Origin: Viridothelium virens
Lineage: Eukaryota; Ascomycota; Dothideomycetes; Trypetheliales; Trypetheliaceae
DNA length: 64,000 bases
Direction: 5' to 3'
Assembly (NCBI GenBank): GCA_010094025.1
Contig: ML991806.1
Span: 124,001 to 188,000 of the forward strand
Within the stretch, counting starts at the first letter, position 1. Each line of letters starts with the position of its first letter. The notes below the pieces were generated by a model. It did no database searches and was not told where the DNA came from. It saw nothing but the letters and a program-made list of their open reading frames with translations. The translations under genes were made by a program, and so were the position numbers. This document shows positions 48,183 through 58,243 of this stretch, in pieces.

Positions 48183-49389
48183 TCAATAAATAACCGCGTC
48201 TTCTCCTGCATCCATTACGTGGTCACCATTCTCTTCTGCGACATCTTTGGCGTACCCATCATGCGGAACCTCTTTCTCCTCCGCCTTGAATTTGGCCTCT
48301 TCAGCCCCCTCCTCTTGCTCTACACCGTCTTTATTGACGTCTTCGGCGGTGTCGTGGTGTACCGTGTCGTCATTAGTGGGTTGCGTGATAATATCTGTTG
48401 GTGTGGGCTCAGCACCCACCGTCTCTGGGGCTTCCTGATTGTCGTTTTCTGCTGTGTTATTCTCTTCCGTAGTCCGATTATAGGTGTCTGTTGACTTGTT
48501 GTTAGCATCCTCTGCTGCTCCTTTTACATTTTCTTTCTGCCACGAGCTCCTCTTCTCTTCGAAATTCAAAACCTCGCGACTAATCTGCGCTTCGGCGTCG
48601 GCGATCTGCTGGTTGATACGGTCTTCTTCCTCGAGTCGAAGTTCCCATGGCTTATAATACTAAAATTGTGTTGGCACGTAGTAATACCACTCACTCATAT
48701 AGTGTCACTTACCAGCTTCGGTTCACTCTCGGTGTGCAAAAACCGTGCCATAGCCAACATATTCGAGTGTCGAATTCGCATCTGCATCCTTATTAATCCC
48801 AGCACTCCTCAAATGCGAATCAGCGAAGTGCAACTCACCGCCTGCTCATCCCAAATCCATTGCTTCCCCCTCCTCACCCTAGTCAACTCCTCCAGCTTCC
48901 TCTTCTTCTCTTCATCATACTCCTCGTCCCTCGCCTTCAGCTTCTCCGCCTGCTTTCTCTCAATCTCCGCCTTCCGCCTTTCCCGCGCCGCCGCCCCAGC
49001 CCCTCCCTGCGAGCTCTGACTCAATGTAGACAACAGTCCACCAAAGAGACGCTGTCCGCGCTGACGTTCCTCAGCACGCCCAAAGATCTGGCGGCCACGG
49101 CGCCGGTCGATAGGGGGTTCCTTCGAAGGGGGCGCGGAGTCTTGGGCAGCTGCTGGCGCAGTGGCATCGGTGCTGAGACGGGGACGCTTGGAGGCACTGG
49201 AGGAGACGGATGATTGTCGGCGCTTCTGGCCGTTTGGGGTCGATTGCGGCGTCGGTTGCGGGGATTCGTTGAATTCGGGGAGGACGACGGCGGAGGCTAC
49301 TGATCTGTGAAGCGCCTTAGAATTAGGAATGTCTTATTTTACATCTGTTGGTTTGGGATAGATATCTCATACTGCCCAGAATCTCCCAT
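48183..49389 (-). CDS. Pinin/SDK/MemA-domain protein
   Basis: Four exons on the minus strand (49389-49373, 49304-48839, 48781-48713, 48659-48183) give 342 residues. The diagnostic part is RRRGRQIFGRAEERQRGQR followed by LFGGLLSTLSQ, then a long charged helix (ERRKAEIERKQAEKLKARDE) and RIRHSNMLAMARFLHTESEP and YYKPWELRLEEEDRINQQI, all typical of the pinin domain. The C-terminal 120 residues are acidic and Glu/Asp/Asn/Thr-rich. Pinin is a nuclear splicing cofactor linked to the exon junction complex. The first coding exon has only 17 nt. Its promoter region is shared with the PHF5A gene, which codes for another splicing protein. All three joins keep the frame. Confidence 0.9.
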
Positions 49390-49708
49390 TCTTGTGAGTC
49401 AGACGAGGAACATAGGCGGGTGACAAATTCTTGGAGGATAAGGCTTGGGGTAGCTAAGCAAGATCGAGCCGTGCAAGGCTAGCGGAGTGAGGAAATCTCA
49501 GTGAAGGTGTTAGCCACAAACGCCTCACTGCGGTCATCTTCGACGCCACAACATTAGTCAACTTGACGAACCTTTAACTTTTCGATAAGCTTCTATTCAG
49601 GTTGCTTCGAGAGTTTCTAAATATCCTGAACCTCTGGCAAACTCCCACACATTATCACGACCTCAGAATCACCAGAGACGGTCTTGAAAGGCATTTCATA
49701 ACGTCAAT
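49390..49708. promoter_or_regulatory. Divergent promoter shared by pinin and PHF5A/Rds3 genes
   Basis: These 319 bases lie between two start codons on opposite strands, so both genes must be transcribed from here. No CCAAT box or TATA box is evident. No other gene fits in the space. Confidence 0.75.
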
Positions 49709-50089
49709 ATGTCTCGCCATCACCCGTGAGTATTCCATCATACCTTTCCTTCTCAATTCCAAGCTAATATCGCTTTCAGTGATCTTGTCATGTGCCGCAA
49801 ACAACCAGGCATAGCCATCGGTCGTCTTTGCGACAAGTGCGACGGTAAATGTCCTGTTTGTGACTCCTACGTGCGACCTACGACCCTCGTGCGTATCTGC
49901 GACGAGTGCTCCTTCGGAAACTACCAGAACAAGTGTGTCGTCTGCGGTGGCGAGGGAATTTCAGATGCTTTCTACTGCTTCGAGTGTACGCGACTAGAGA
50001 AGGACAGAGATGGATGTCCGAAAATTATCAACTTGGGAAGCTCGCGGACGGATCTGTTCTACCAGAAGAAGAATTTTAGGAATCATTGA
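49709..50089 (+). CDS. RDS3: PHF5A / Rds3, SF3b-complex splicing factor
   Basis: Two exons (49709-49725, 49780-50089) give 108 residues, close to the 107-110 usual for the family. The protein is almost fully conserved: it begins [16 protein letters not shown], then has the CxxC zinc pairs [29 protein letters not shown] and CFEC, and ends YQKKNFRNH. The knotted zinc fold sits in SF3b of the U2 snRNP, next to the branch-point adenosine. The first coding exon is 17 nt, the same length and phase as that of the divergent pinin gene. The intron (GTGAGT to TTTCAG) is standard. Confidence 0.97.
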
Positions 50090-50357
50090 CGAGGGAATAG
50101 GACTGGAGTCATGTGGTTTCATGGGACTACAATCAATCTTCAAGCACGGCTAGGCGCTGGTGGAAAGGGTCATATTCTCATGAGGTTAGCTCCAATACGA
50201 ATCCTAGAGTTTGCAGACTGACTCACTTTTCCGTGGCATAAGGTAAAATCAAAAATTCTGAGTTTTCCAATGATTTTTGATATGGACAAAACTTGCTCAA
50301 AGATGATTTGGGCAATCCCCATGATACTGTTGTCAAACATTTTGTGAAAAATCCACT

Positions 50358-51143
50358 TCAGTCGTCACTATACAGCGCCTCGTCTTCATCATATTCTGGA
50401 GAGGACCCCATCTCGCTATGACCTTCGTCGACATAAGATAGGGTCCTCTCCATACTTCTCTCACAAAGCTGCCTCAGCTCTATTCCTAACAAATCCAGCG
50501 CTCGAGGGCCATCACCTTCTTCCACTGTCCAAGCAACCCTCCTCGAGATGACCCATCTACTAGCTAGATCCAGCAGCAGCTGCTCTTTCTCCGCCGTCAG
50601 AAAATTGAAATCTGTTATCAGAGGCTCCATATTTCCATTCACATGCCAACTCCGGATATCCACGTCAAAATCTAATGCCCCCTTCGATGGTTCCGCAACA
50701 TACACGATCTCTGGCTGGTTGTTCTTCGGATATAACACTGCCACCAACCCGCGTTCTGTCACCGACACCATATCACCCATGATGCGAACGACAAACTCTG
50801 GTCGACTGCCAAATTGCTCGAACCGATAGCCAGGATCGTCGAAATGCGTCTCCATCCCATTTATACCCAGCTCATGGTGTGGTATCCTTCGACGAAGCCG
50901 AGCGATCCAGTTCTGGATGGCGTGGCATTGGCCAGGGTTCACGTTGTAGATGTCGATGCTCTGCACGTTGCGGATCGTGGGGTAGTTGATGAAAGAGATA
51001 GCCTCCCATGTGCCAGACTGGAGGGCGATGTGGGTAGAGGGCGTGGAAAGAGGGACTTCCCTAGTCGGAGAGTGGGGCTGTGGGTCCGCGGGAGGGATTG
51101 AGAGAGAAAGAGCATCCCACGATCCAGAGGCCTCCTCGGACAT
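50358..51143 (-). CDS. Unrecognised protein with acidic C-terminus
   Basis: Single exon of 261 residues if the ATG at 51143 (MSEEASGSWDALSLS) is used. I do not recognise the family. The N-terminal 40 residues are Pro/Ser-rich. A more ordered middle contains IYNVNPGQCHAIQNWIARL, VTERGLVAVLYP and RSWHVNGNMEPLITDF. The tail is acidic and ends EYDEDEALYSDD. There is no signal peptide or membrane segment. The open frame extends upstream of the ATG without another ATG, so this start is the most economical. It is probably a real lineage-specific gene because the frame is long, the start context is good and the composition matches neighbouring genes. Confidence 0.65.
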   Translation of the reverse strand: MSEEASGSWDALSLSIPPADPQPHSPTREVPLSTPSTHIALQSGTWEAISFINYPTIRNVQSIDIYNVNPGQCHAIQNWIARLRRRIPHHELGINGMETHFDDPGYRFEQFGSRPEFVVRIMGDMVSVTERGLVAVLYPKNNQPEIVYVAEPSKGALDFDVDIRSWHVNGNMEPLITDFNFLTAEKEQLLLDLASRWVISRRVAWTVEEGDGPRALDLLGIELRQLCERSMERTLSYVDEGHSEMGSSPEYDEDEALYSDD

Positions 51144-52167
51144 AGCGGGGGTAGTTCGAGGGGAGCCAGTGAATTTTTCGACCCGACTCGATGCTTGCGT
51201 TCGTGATTGGTGGATCAGCAAGATTGAGGAGATATTTGTGGCCACCGCTAGCCTTGCTGCGCGTATATATATTCGGCAACGTGGAAAGTGTGTTCAAGTT
51301 TTCTCGAACTGAATTCTCTGATGGGGAGAGTTTTGGGTAGCTGTGGTTGACGGTGGCGCTGTGTTTGGAAGAGAAGTTGAACGCGCGAGTTATGGAAGGA
51401 GCGCGTTGGTCGTCTAGAGGAGGTCGCGATGAAGAAGAGTGAAAACAAACTTGAAGGGTGATGGTAACAATAGACCTGGTGTGAATGGTGGTGACCAAAT
51501 GTCATCAACACCAGAACACACGCTGGGCGGAACTCCAGAGCGGCGAACATAGTTCCGACAGATGTCTTTGCTATTGCAGGGATTCGGAAGTTCGAGAAAT
51601 GAAGTGTCAACTGCTGGGTATGGTGGCTCCATAGATTACGATGCAACGAAGCAGTGTGAAGAGTTGGTCCCACTGCTCTTGTGAGGAGTGCGTTTACCTT
51701 TTTCCTATTTGGGAACCCTCACTCTATGATTCTGGATGACGAGGCGAAGAGCGTGTCCTCAACAATCTTGCGGCATCCCTGGGCTTCTCGTGTGAGAAGG
51801 AGCGTCCTTTGGCTGACCGGTCTTTGCTATCAAGACAAAGCTCTGCAAAAGAGTTAAGCAAGTGCTCATTCTGTTCTATTCATTGACTGTTTGCCCAACC
51901 TAGAGACTTCCGTCGGCACCAAGCAATAAATCATGTCGTCTATACCTTCCTCGGGCAATCTTCAACTTGGTATCATCTTGTCAACCTTGCATAAGATGGC
52001 TCGTTGCCGACTCTGACAGCAATTAGGTGTGAAGTTACAGTAATCCACGGATCTCGTTACAACTCACGTATATTTAGACTCTTTCTAGAACTCGTTACCG
52101 ATATTACGATCGGAAATCCGGCTAAACGCAATCAAATGCCATCTTTACAGTACAGCCATCTCTACAA
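51144..52167. other. Intergenic region
   Basis: A 1 kb region upstream of the unrecognised minus-strand gene and downstream of the HET gene. Open stretches at 51248-51673 (-) lack support and probably belong to the leader. No repeat or RNA gene seen. Confidence 0.4.
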
Positions 52168-54537
52168 CTACTCCAGCATAATTTCTTTCAATTCTGTAGG
52201 TAGCCTTGCGAAGCCGTCTGTGTGGATTTTGCCAAGTCCGACCCTTCTATAAGCACCAGACTCCTGGCGGGCCACTAGCATGACGTGGTAGATGCACCAA
52301 GGCTTACTCTGGTCGAATTCCTCTGTATCAAACTGAACGCTATCTATTATCAAATCAAGGATCTCTTCATTGGTGGACGTGTCGCTATCACTTCCGAAGA
52401 AGTTCTGTTCTTCTTCGCTCTTCGAAGTCTGGCCTGCAAAGGTCGTATGCCTTTCTAATGGAATCAGTGCTTCATCATGAACAGCATGGAGTGGCGTCGG
52501 GTCTGCGAGGAGCTTTGTTCTTGATAGCCTCAAGAGGCCAACATCACTCCGTAAAGCGTCTATTTCATGGTAAGGAAGGTGAATTGTACCTATTATCACA
52601 CCGTCGTCATCATAGACGTTCAGACTACAAATATGATGTTCAAACTCAGTACAGCCGCGCACGAGGTTGGTACCGTTCGATGCATGCTGATCGGTAAGAT
52701 GTGCAACTGCGAAAAGCCCCCGAATATTGAGACAGTACGAATCATCTTGGAGCAAACGGCACATGCGTCTTTCTTGTTTTGGCGCTGTAGGATGGACGAA
52801 ATAGAAATCAGCTCGAGATGACTGAGAGCACCTGTTCCAGCCGAGTCTCTCGCTATGATTCCACAAGGAAGCATACTCTTGAGCACAGACGAACCTAGGT
52901 GAGCGGTATTCTGCTAAGGTCATCCAGTTCCCGGAAATAAGGTCTTTGTACTCCAGACATGGTATCACATCGCTGTCTCCCCAATATTGAACACCTGTTG
53001 ACCATCCAATCCAGGCCCAGCTTGGGAATAAAGGAGAGCCATCCGCCTTCTTACGTTGGAGGGAGTTTCCAACAGGCTGCCAAAGGAGAGCAAGATCAAG
53101 CTCGGAGGCGGGTAAACCGAACAAGAAATCCGATCGAAAGCGTGGTTCAAAATATGACATGATGCCAGCGAATGCATTCAAAAAGTCCCCTTCGAAGGTA
53201 ATATGGCGTGCGCTGAAGTTCTGGACGACCGTGGAGTAGGCTTGGAAGTTGGCCAGATGATCGGTCCCCCGGAGAGTACCGGATTCCTGCACATTTGATA
53301 TCATTTCCTGGCTCCTATCACCTACTATGAGATCTTCTCGCCAGTCCATCCCATGCCTACATCGGAAGAATACTTGCTGTTCAGAAACTAGCATCAGCCT
53401 TTGCGAAAGGACTCGTTCTTGATAGGTCCACGCTCTTTCGTTCCATACACTAGCATCAGCAGTGACCGAGACATCTGGTAGGAACAACGCAAGGGTCACT
53501 CCCTGTACATCGCACCTCAGCTGCTTCACTCTGCGTGGCCTTATGCTCGGATCCACTCCCGGTAGACCACTGTCAGCAGAACTCCCAGAAGTCGCAGCAA
53601 TGGTCAGGACGGCATCGCCGTATATCTTATCCATGGCTGCCAGCTGGAGAAGCTTATCGTCAGCATCTTGAACGATGCAAAGGGCGTCGACCCAAAGATA
53701 TCGCTCTCCAAGTAGACGCACTAGGAGTATTGCATCTTTGATGGTGTTTCGAAGAAGACTGTTATGGCATTCTGCTCGCAAACTGAACGGTTTTGAAAGC
53801 GAGTCTTCGGTTGATTTGGTGTTCATGAGCTGCTCCAATCCTCCCCAAACGTAGCTTAAAGCAACGTACCTGGATTGAAAGGAAGTTTTGACAATGCATT
53901 CTTGCTCCACATCGATTAGTCGCAGGACTGGAAGATTTCCGTCGTTTGTCACGTCCAAGGACCTGGGGTGGCTTTCCTCGCAGAGTTTGAGGCATTGTTT
54001 CAGGTACGGTATGTCAATGCACTTATCCATAACCATCCGACCCTCTAGCGTCTCGGCGTCAACGGCAGAGGTAAGATGATGAACCAAAACGGGATCTCCA
54101 ATGGGAGCTCGTTCGAATACTACCCTTCTCTGCAAAGCCAGAAGGCAGATTTCTGACTTTCCGTATACTTTGTGATCGCTCAGTAGCTGAACCATTATCG
54201 GCTTTCCATCGGTATTGTCTGCTGGTGGTCGTCCTTCTATTTCAGTAATTGCTTTTAAAACCAGGTTACAGAAGGGACAGCTACGATTTGCAAGCATATC
54301 TACCACGAGCCAGATAGGGCCGTGATTGATAGTGACTGTATTGCGAAGCAAGTATTTGAAGTCAATTTGCCGGCAGATCTGGCACAAATCATTCGCTACG
54401 TTGTTGAGGTCTTCGGCAGCGGCCTTGTACCAAGGCTCATCGGAGAACCTTGCATTTTCGTCATATGATTCAAGATAAGAATCTCGGATCTCTTGGTAGT
54501 CTTTTGATAGATTGAACGCATATTCAGAGAACCCCAT
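52168..54537 (-). CDS. HET-domain protein (heterokaryon incompatibility type)
   Basis: Single exon of 789 residues. The N-terminal quarter has a cysteine-bearing lead-in (LCQICRQIDF and RSCPFCNLV) seen in many HET proteins. The HET domain follows: SRYVALSYVWGG, the helix LLRNTIKDAILLVRLLGERY, then LWVDALCIVQDADD, MDKIYGDAVLTIAATSG and VWNERAWTYQERVLSQR, in the usual order. The C-terminal half is family-typical but variable and contains LFPSWAWIGWSTG. Some HET proteins trigger cell death when unlike fungal individuals fuse; many others have no known role. It stands alone, without a recognisable partner gene such as a NACHT or lipase-like protein. The long flanks are gene-poor. Confidence 0.93.
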   Translation of the reverse strand: MGFSEYAFNLSKDYQEIRDSYLESYDENARFSDEPWYKAAAEDLNNVANDLCQICRQIDFKYLLRNTVTINHGPIWLVVDMLANRSCPFCNLVLKAITEIEGRPPADNTDGKPIMVQLLSDHKVYGKSEICLLALQRRVVFERAPIGDPVLVHHLTSAVDAETLEGRMVMDKCIDIPYLKQCLKLCEESHPRSLDVTNDGNLPVLRLIDVEQECIVKTSFQSRYVALSYVWGGLEQLMNTKSTEDSLSKPFSLRAECHNSLLRNTIKDAILLVRLLGERYLWVDALCIVQDADDKLLQLAAMDKIYGDAVLTIAATSGSSADSGLPGVDPSIRPRRVKQLRCDVQGVTLALFLPDVSVTADASVWNERAWTYQERVLSQRLMLVSEQQVFFRCRHGMDWREDLIVGDRSQEMISNVQESGTLRGTDHLANFQAYSTVVQNFSARHITFEGDFLNAFAGIMSYFEPRFRSDFLFGLPASELDLALLWQPVGNSLQRKKADGSPLFPSWAWIGWSTGVQYWGDSDVIPCLEYKDLISGNWMTLAEYRSPRFVCAQEYASLWNHSERLGWNRCSQSSRADFYFVHPTAPKQERRMCRLLQDDSYCLNIRGLFAVAHLTDQHASNGTNLVRGCTEFEHHICSLNVYDDDGVIIGTIHLPYHEIDALRSDVGLLRLSRTKLLADPTPLHAVHDEALIPLERHTTFAGQTSKSEEEQNFFGSDSDTSTNEEILDLIIDSVQFDTEEFDQSKPWCIYHVMLVARQESGAYRRVGLGKIHTDGFARLPTELKEIMLE

Positions 54538-56147
54538 TTGAGACTGTTGGGAAGGGAGGGAGGCGTTCAGTGTTCTCTAGAGTTGTACGGACCAATTGAG
54601 GGTAGAGACCAGACTGACTTTAGCCAGATGAGATGACAAGCTGAACGCTCATAGGCGTGATTGCGCTGTTGCTAAAGGCGTTCGGCGGCTCTGACGACTT
54701 TAACCAAAGAACTGTTCAACTACAATCCCGTTCCTCGCTGACAGCGTCTCATCAAATCTCAAAGGTAGGCTTAATCGTTAGTTATATTCTATTAGAAAAG
54801 CGGCTGCTGTCTGAGTAAAGTAAATGCTTAGTCGTGTTAAAGGCAGGTTGAGACACTTCCAGTCCTGCACAGAGCGATCATTCCTCGGCAAGTTTGGACC
54901 TGCTTCGACTTTAAGTGTGAAATAGGGTTTGGTATCTAATTCTCTAACAGGTACGGAGTAGTGAAAAGGGAGCTAGTCGTAACCTTTCGCTAAAACTCTG
55001 AAGGACTTACTTCAGCGCATGCTTTCGTTGCAGACGAAACCCACCATAGGCGAATCCCGCTAGGGGCACGGTTAGCGTCATGGCAAATCTGGCTTTTCGG
55101 GACAAGGCTATATTAGTTGAAAGAATATCCGATTCACATCTTACATGGCCTAATACAATACAGTAGATACTCGGTGGCACGAATGTGTTTCGAACTACCA
55201 TCATACAGGTACTCCGATCGGAAAGTTCGTACTCCGTACTAGCGAAAACTCAATGTAATTTTGGGGTTTGCGAATCTAAGCGACTATGCCCCTGCGCTCT
55301 GCCCCTACCAAAAATCTTCCTCATGCCCTCTCTCAAACTATCCTCCTCGCTTCAGTCACAATCAATACACTGCCGCTTCCTGTCTCTGCTCGACACTTTT
55401 GCTCCGTCGTTAAATCGACGAATCATGTGTGAGATTCATGAAGAAACGGCGGTGGGGCACAACTGTCTTAGCGTACCTCACATCAGTCAGATATCATTTT
55501 CTTAGTGAAAGGCCGACGCTTCCAATTCTTCCCTTTGGCAACTAAAATCCATTTTGTCCTGCAGGCAGACGAGTGTAGCCATATTCGAAAGTCACGATAG
55601 CATTTGCGCTCGGACACGTGCATTAAGTTGCAGAGCGTTTATCGAAAATTCCGCTGAACTGACAAAGGTGCGGATAGATACGCTATGGTAATTTCTCTAT
55701 TGGAAGACAGCCTCTCCAAGGACCATGCAGCACAAAATGCGAGGCTCAGTGCTTTAATATCCAGTGGCCCTAATGAGAACAGGAAAGCGACACCGCGAGA
55801 TCCTTCACGTTGCCTTATCAAAGGACGGAAGGAATGGCTCCCCAGCACGAGCTTCGGATGTCCAAATTTGGTAATCCTTGACTTTTCTCGATGGTGGGGC
55901 ACGCGGGGTAAAGGTAAGGAAAACGCCATTCACTGTCTATCCACGATTCTTGAATGCCAGTTTCTTGGAGATGGTTTGGTGTGTAGCTTTGTATAGGCCT
56001 CTTTGAGTTTCATATCCATTCATAAAATTTAACCAGTACTTTTGCAGCATCTCTTGCATCTATCTCCTTATATCTCGTATTGACGCAGACTCGGCCAAAT
56101 CCTGGCGTGGGCCCTGATTGCTTGGTCCGGAGCCTCGATATTTGGAT
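54538..56147. other. Divergent intergenic region with two copies of the recurrent 9-mer
   Basis: A 1.6 kb region between HET (-) and dihydroxyacetone kinase (+). It holds TACGGAGTA at 54952-54960 and TACTCCGTA at 55230-55238, plus a near copy at 55210-55218. No gene is supported. Confidence 0.45.
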
Positions 56148-58243
56148 ATGTCTACTAAACATTTCTTCTCAAGTACTGATGGTGTTGTGAAGAAAGCGTT
56201 GAATTCATTGGTAGCTCGTAATCCCAATCTCCAGCACGATGAAGATAATCGCGTAGTTTTCTCCAAAACTCACGACTCATCCAAGGTTACGCTCATCTCT
56301 GGTGGCGGCAGCGGTCACGAGCCTGCTTGGTCTGGATATGTTGGCGATGGCATGCTCACAGCTGCTGTTGCCGGAGACGTGTTTGCGAGTCCTTCGACTA
56401 AGCAGATAATGTCAGCCATAAAGAATGTACCATCAAAAAATGGAATTATCCTAGGGATCACGAATTATACTGGAGATATGCTCCACTTTGGACTTGCACG
56501 AGAGAAGGGCTTATCGATGGGCTACAATATCAAAGTCGTTTCTTTCACAGATGATGCTGCACTTGGAAGAAAAAAATCGGAATTAGTCGGAAGGCGTGGC
56601 CTCGCAGGAAATATCTTAGGTGAGCTGGGACACCTCTATTCTTCAATGATGGATCAGTGTCACATCGAGGATTTCTGGAGAGCTGATGGTATTTCTGGTA
56701 GTCATCAAGCTTGCCGGCGCCGCCTCTGAGAAGAATTGGTCATTCGAACGTTGTCTTCAGCTAGGCGACCTCGGAAATGCAAATCTTGTAACCATCGGAA
56801 CGAGTTTAGATCATTGCCATATACCTGGTCGCGCCCACCACCAATCAATTCCAGAAGATGCGTGTGTACTTGGAATGGGCGTTCACAATGAACCTGTAAG
56901 CGGGCCCAAGTGCTTCCGTGTCTTTGAGCTCTTGAAAGGACGTACTAATATTGTGCAAGGGTCTCCGAACAATAACTCCAATGCCCCCACCAGAAGAGAT
57001 TGTCAAGGAGATGTTACTATATCTGCTGGATCCAAAAGACACGGACCGAGCTTTTGTGAAGTTCGATCCCAGCGACGACGTTGCAATGCTGATTAACAAT
57101 CTCGGCGGCCTCTCAAATCTTGAGCTAGAGGCTCTCACGAATATAGTCGAGACCCAACTAAGTCAGTGCCAATACACAGGACTCGCTTTCATAGAGACTA
57201 ACCCCCTGCACCAGAAAATGACTGGAACCTCGCTCCTAAACGCATTTACGTCGGAACGTTTGAAACGTCCTTAAATGGACCTGGTTTTTCTGTCACCCTT
57301 GGGAATCTCTCAAGTATCGCTCGAGGACTGAACATGACTTCTGCCGAGATCTTTGAACTACTCGACGCTCCAACTACAGCACCAGCGTGGCCAAAGAACG
57401 GATACGGAAATATTGAGAAGAGGCAAGAGCTCAATGTAGCGAAGGGAGAGGAGACTGAGACACAATCCGAGGGACCCATACGTGAGTCTTTCCTACATAC
57501 CTTTCGACCCCATAATTGGAGAACTTTCCAATACTTCCCACAAATATTCTCTGAGTCGAAACTCACACCACCTACCAGTGTCCAACCCCCAGATCCTCCA
57601 TAACGCCCTCCACAGCGCCTGTACCGCCGCCCTCAACGCCGAACCCCTCATCACCAAATACGACATCCAAATGGGCGACGGCGACTGCGGCGAAGCCGTA
57701 GCCGGCCTCTGCAACGCCCTCCTCGCCAAACTCTCCCCCTCGGCTCCCCCCTCCAACCAACTCTTCACCCCCAACAGCACTCTCTTCGCCTCCCTGGACT
57801 CCATCGCCTCCTCCGTCGAAGACGTCGGCGGCTCTCTCGGCGCCATCCTCGCCATCCTCCTCGCCGCCTTCGCCAACACCCTCCGACGCAATCTCGCCTC
57901 CCCATCCTCCTCCTCCTCATCCACCACCCCCGACGCCGCCGCCGTAGGTCGCGCCCTCGGCCCCGCGCTCGACAACCTGAAGCAGTATACCGGCGCGCGC
58001 GTCGGCGATCGCACGGTCATGGACGCGCTGATTCCGTTCTGCGACGAGATGGGGCGGAGCGCGGAGTTGGGTGCGGCGGTGGCGGCGGCGGAGGATGGGG
58101 CGCGCGACACGGCGGGGATGAGGCCGAGGTTTGGGAGGGCGACGTATGTGGGGGATCGGGCGGAGGGGGGGGAGATGCCCCCGGATCCGGGGGCGTATGC
58201 GGCGGCGGTGTTTTTGAGGGGGTTGGCGGATGGGTTGAAGTGA
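56148..58243 (+). CDS. Dihydroxyacetone kinase
   Basis: Five exons (56148-56619, 56702-56895, 56960-57161, 57215-57481, 57579-58243) give 599 residues, the usual length for the single-chain eukaryotic enzyme. The DhaK part carries ISGGGSGHEPA (50-60) and GMGVHNEPG (215-223), whose histidine (about 219) forms the covalent link to dihydroxyacetone; GTFETSLNGPGFSVTLGNL follows. LLDAPTTAPAWPKNGYG ends this half. The DhaL part has the metal- and ATP-binding YDIQMGDGDCGEAV (406-419). The enzyme uses ATP to phosphorylate dihydroxyacetone or glyceraldehyde, feeding glycerol and methanol-derived carbon into glycolysis. The reading frame changes at four places, each explained by a clear intron; joining exons restores the conserved protein. 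The DhaL exon is much GC-richer than the rest. Confidence 0.95.

Noticed and set aside
56620-57578. Several frame changes in the dihydroxyacetone kinase, suggesting a pseudogene
   Set aside because: Four introns with GT-AG ends restore the conserved enzyme at every change, and all key residues are present.
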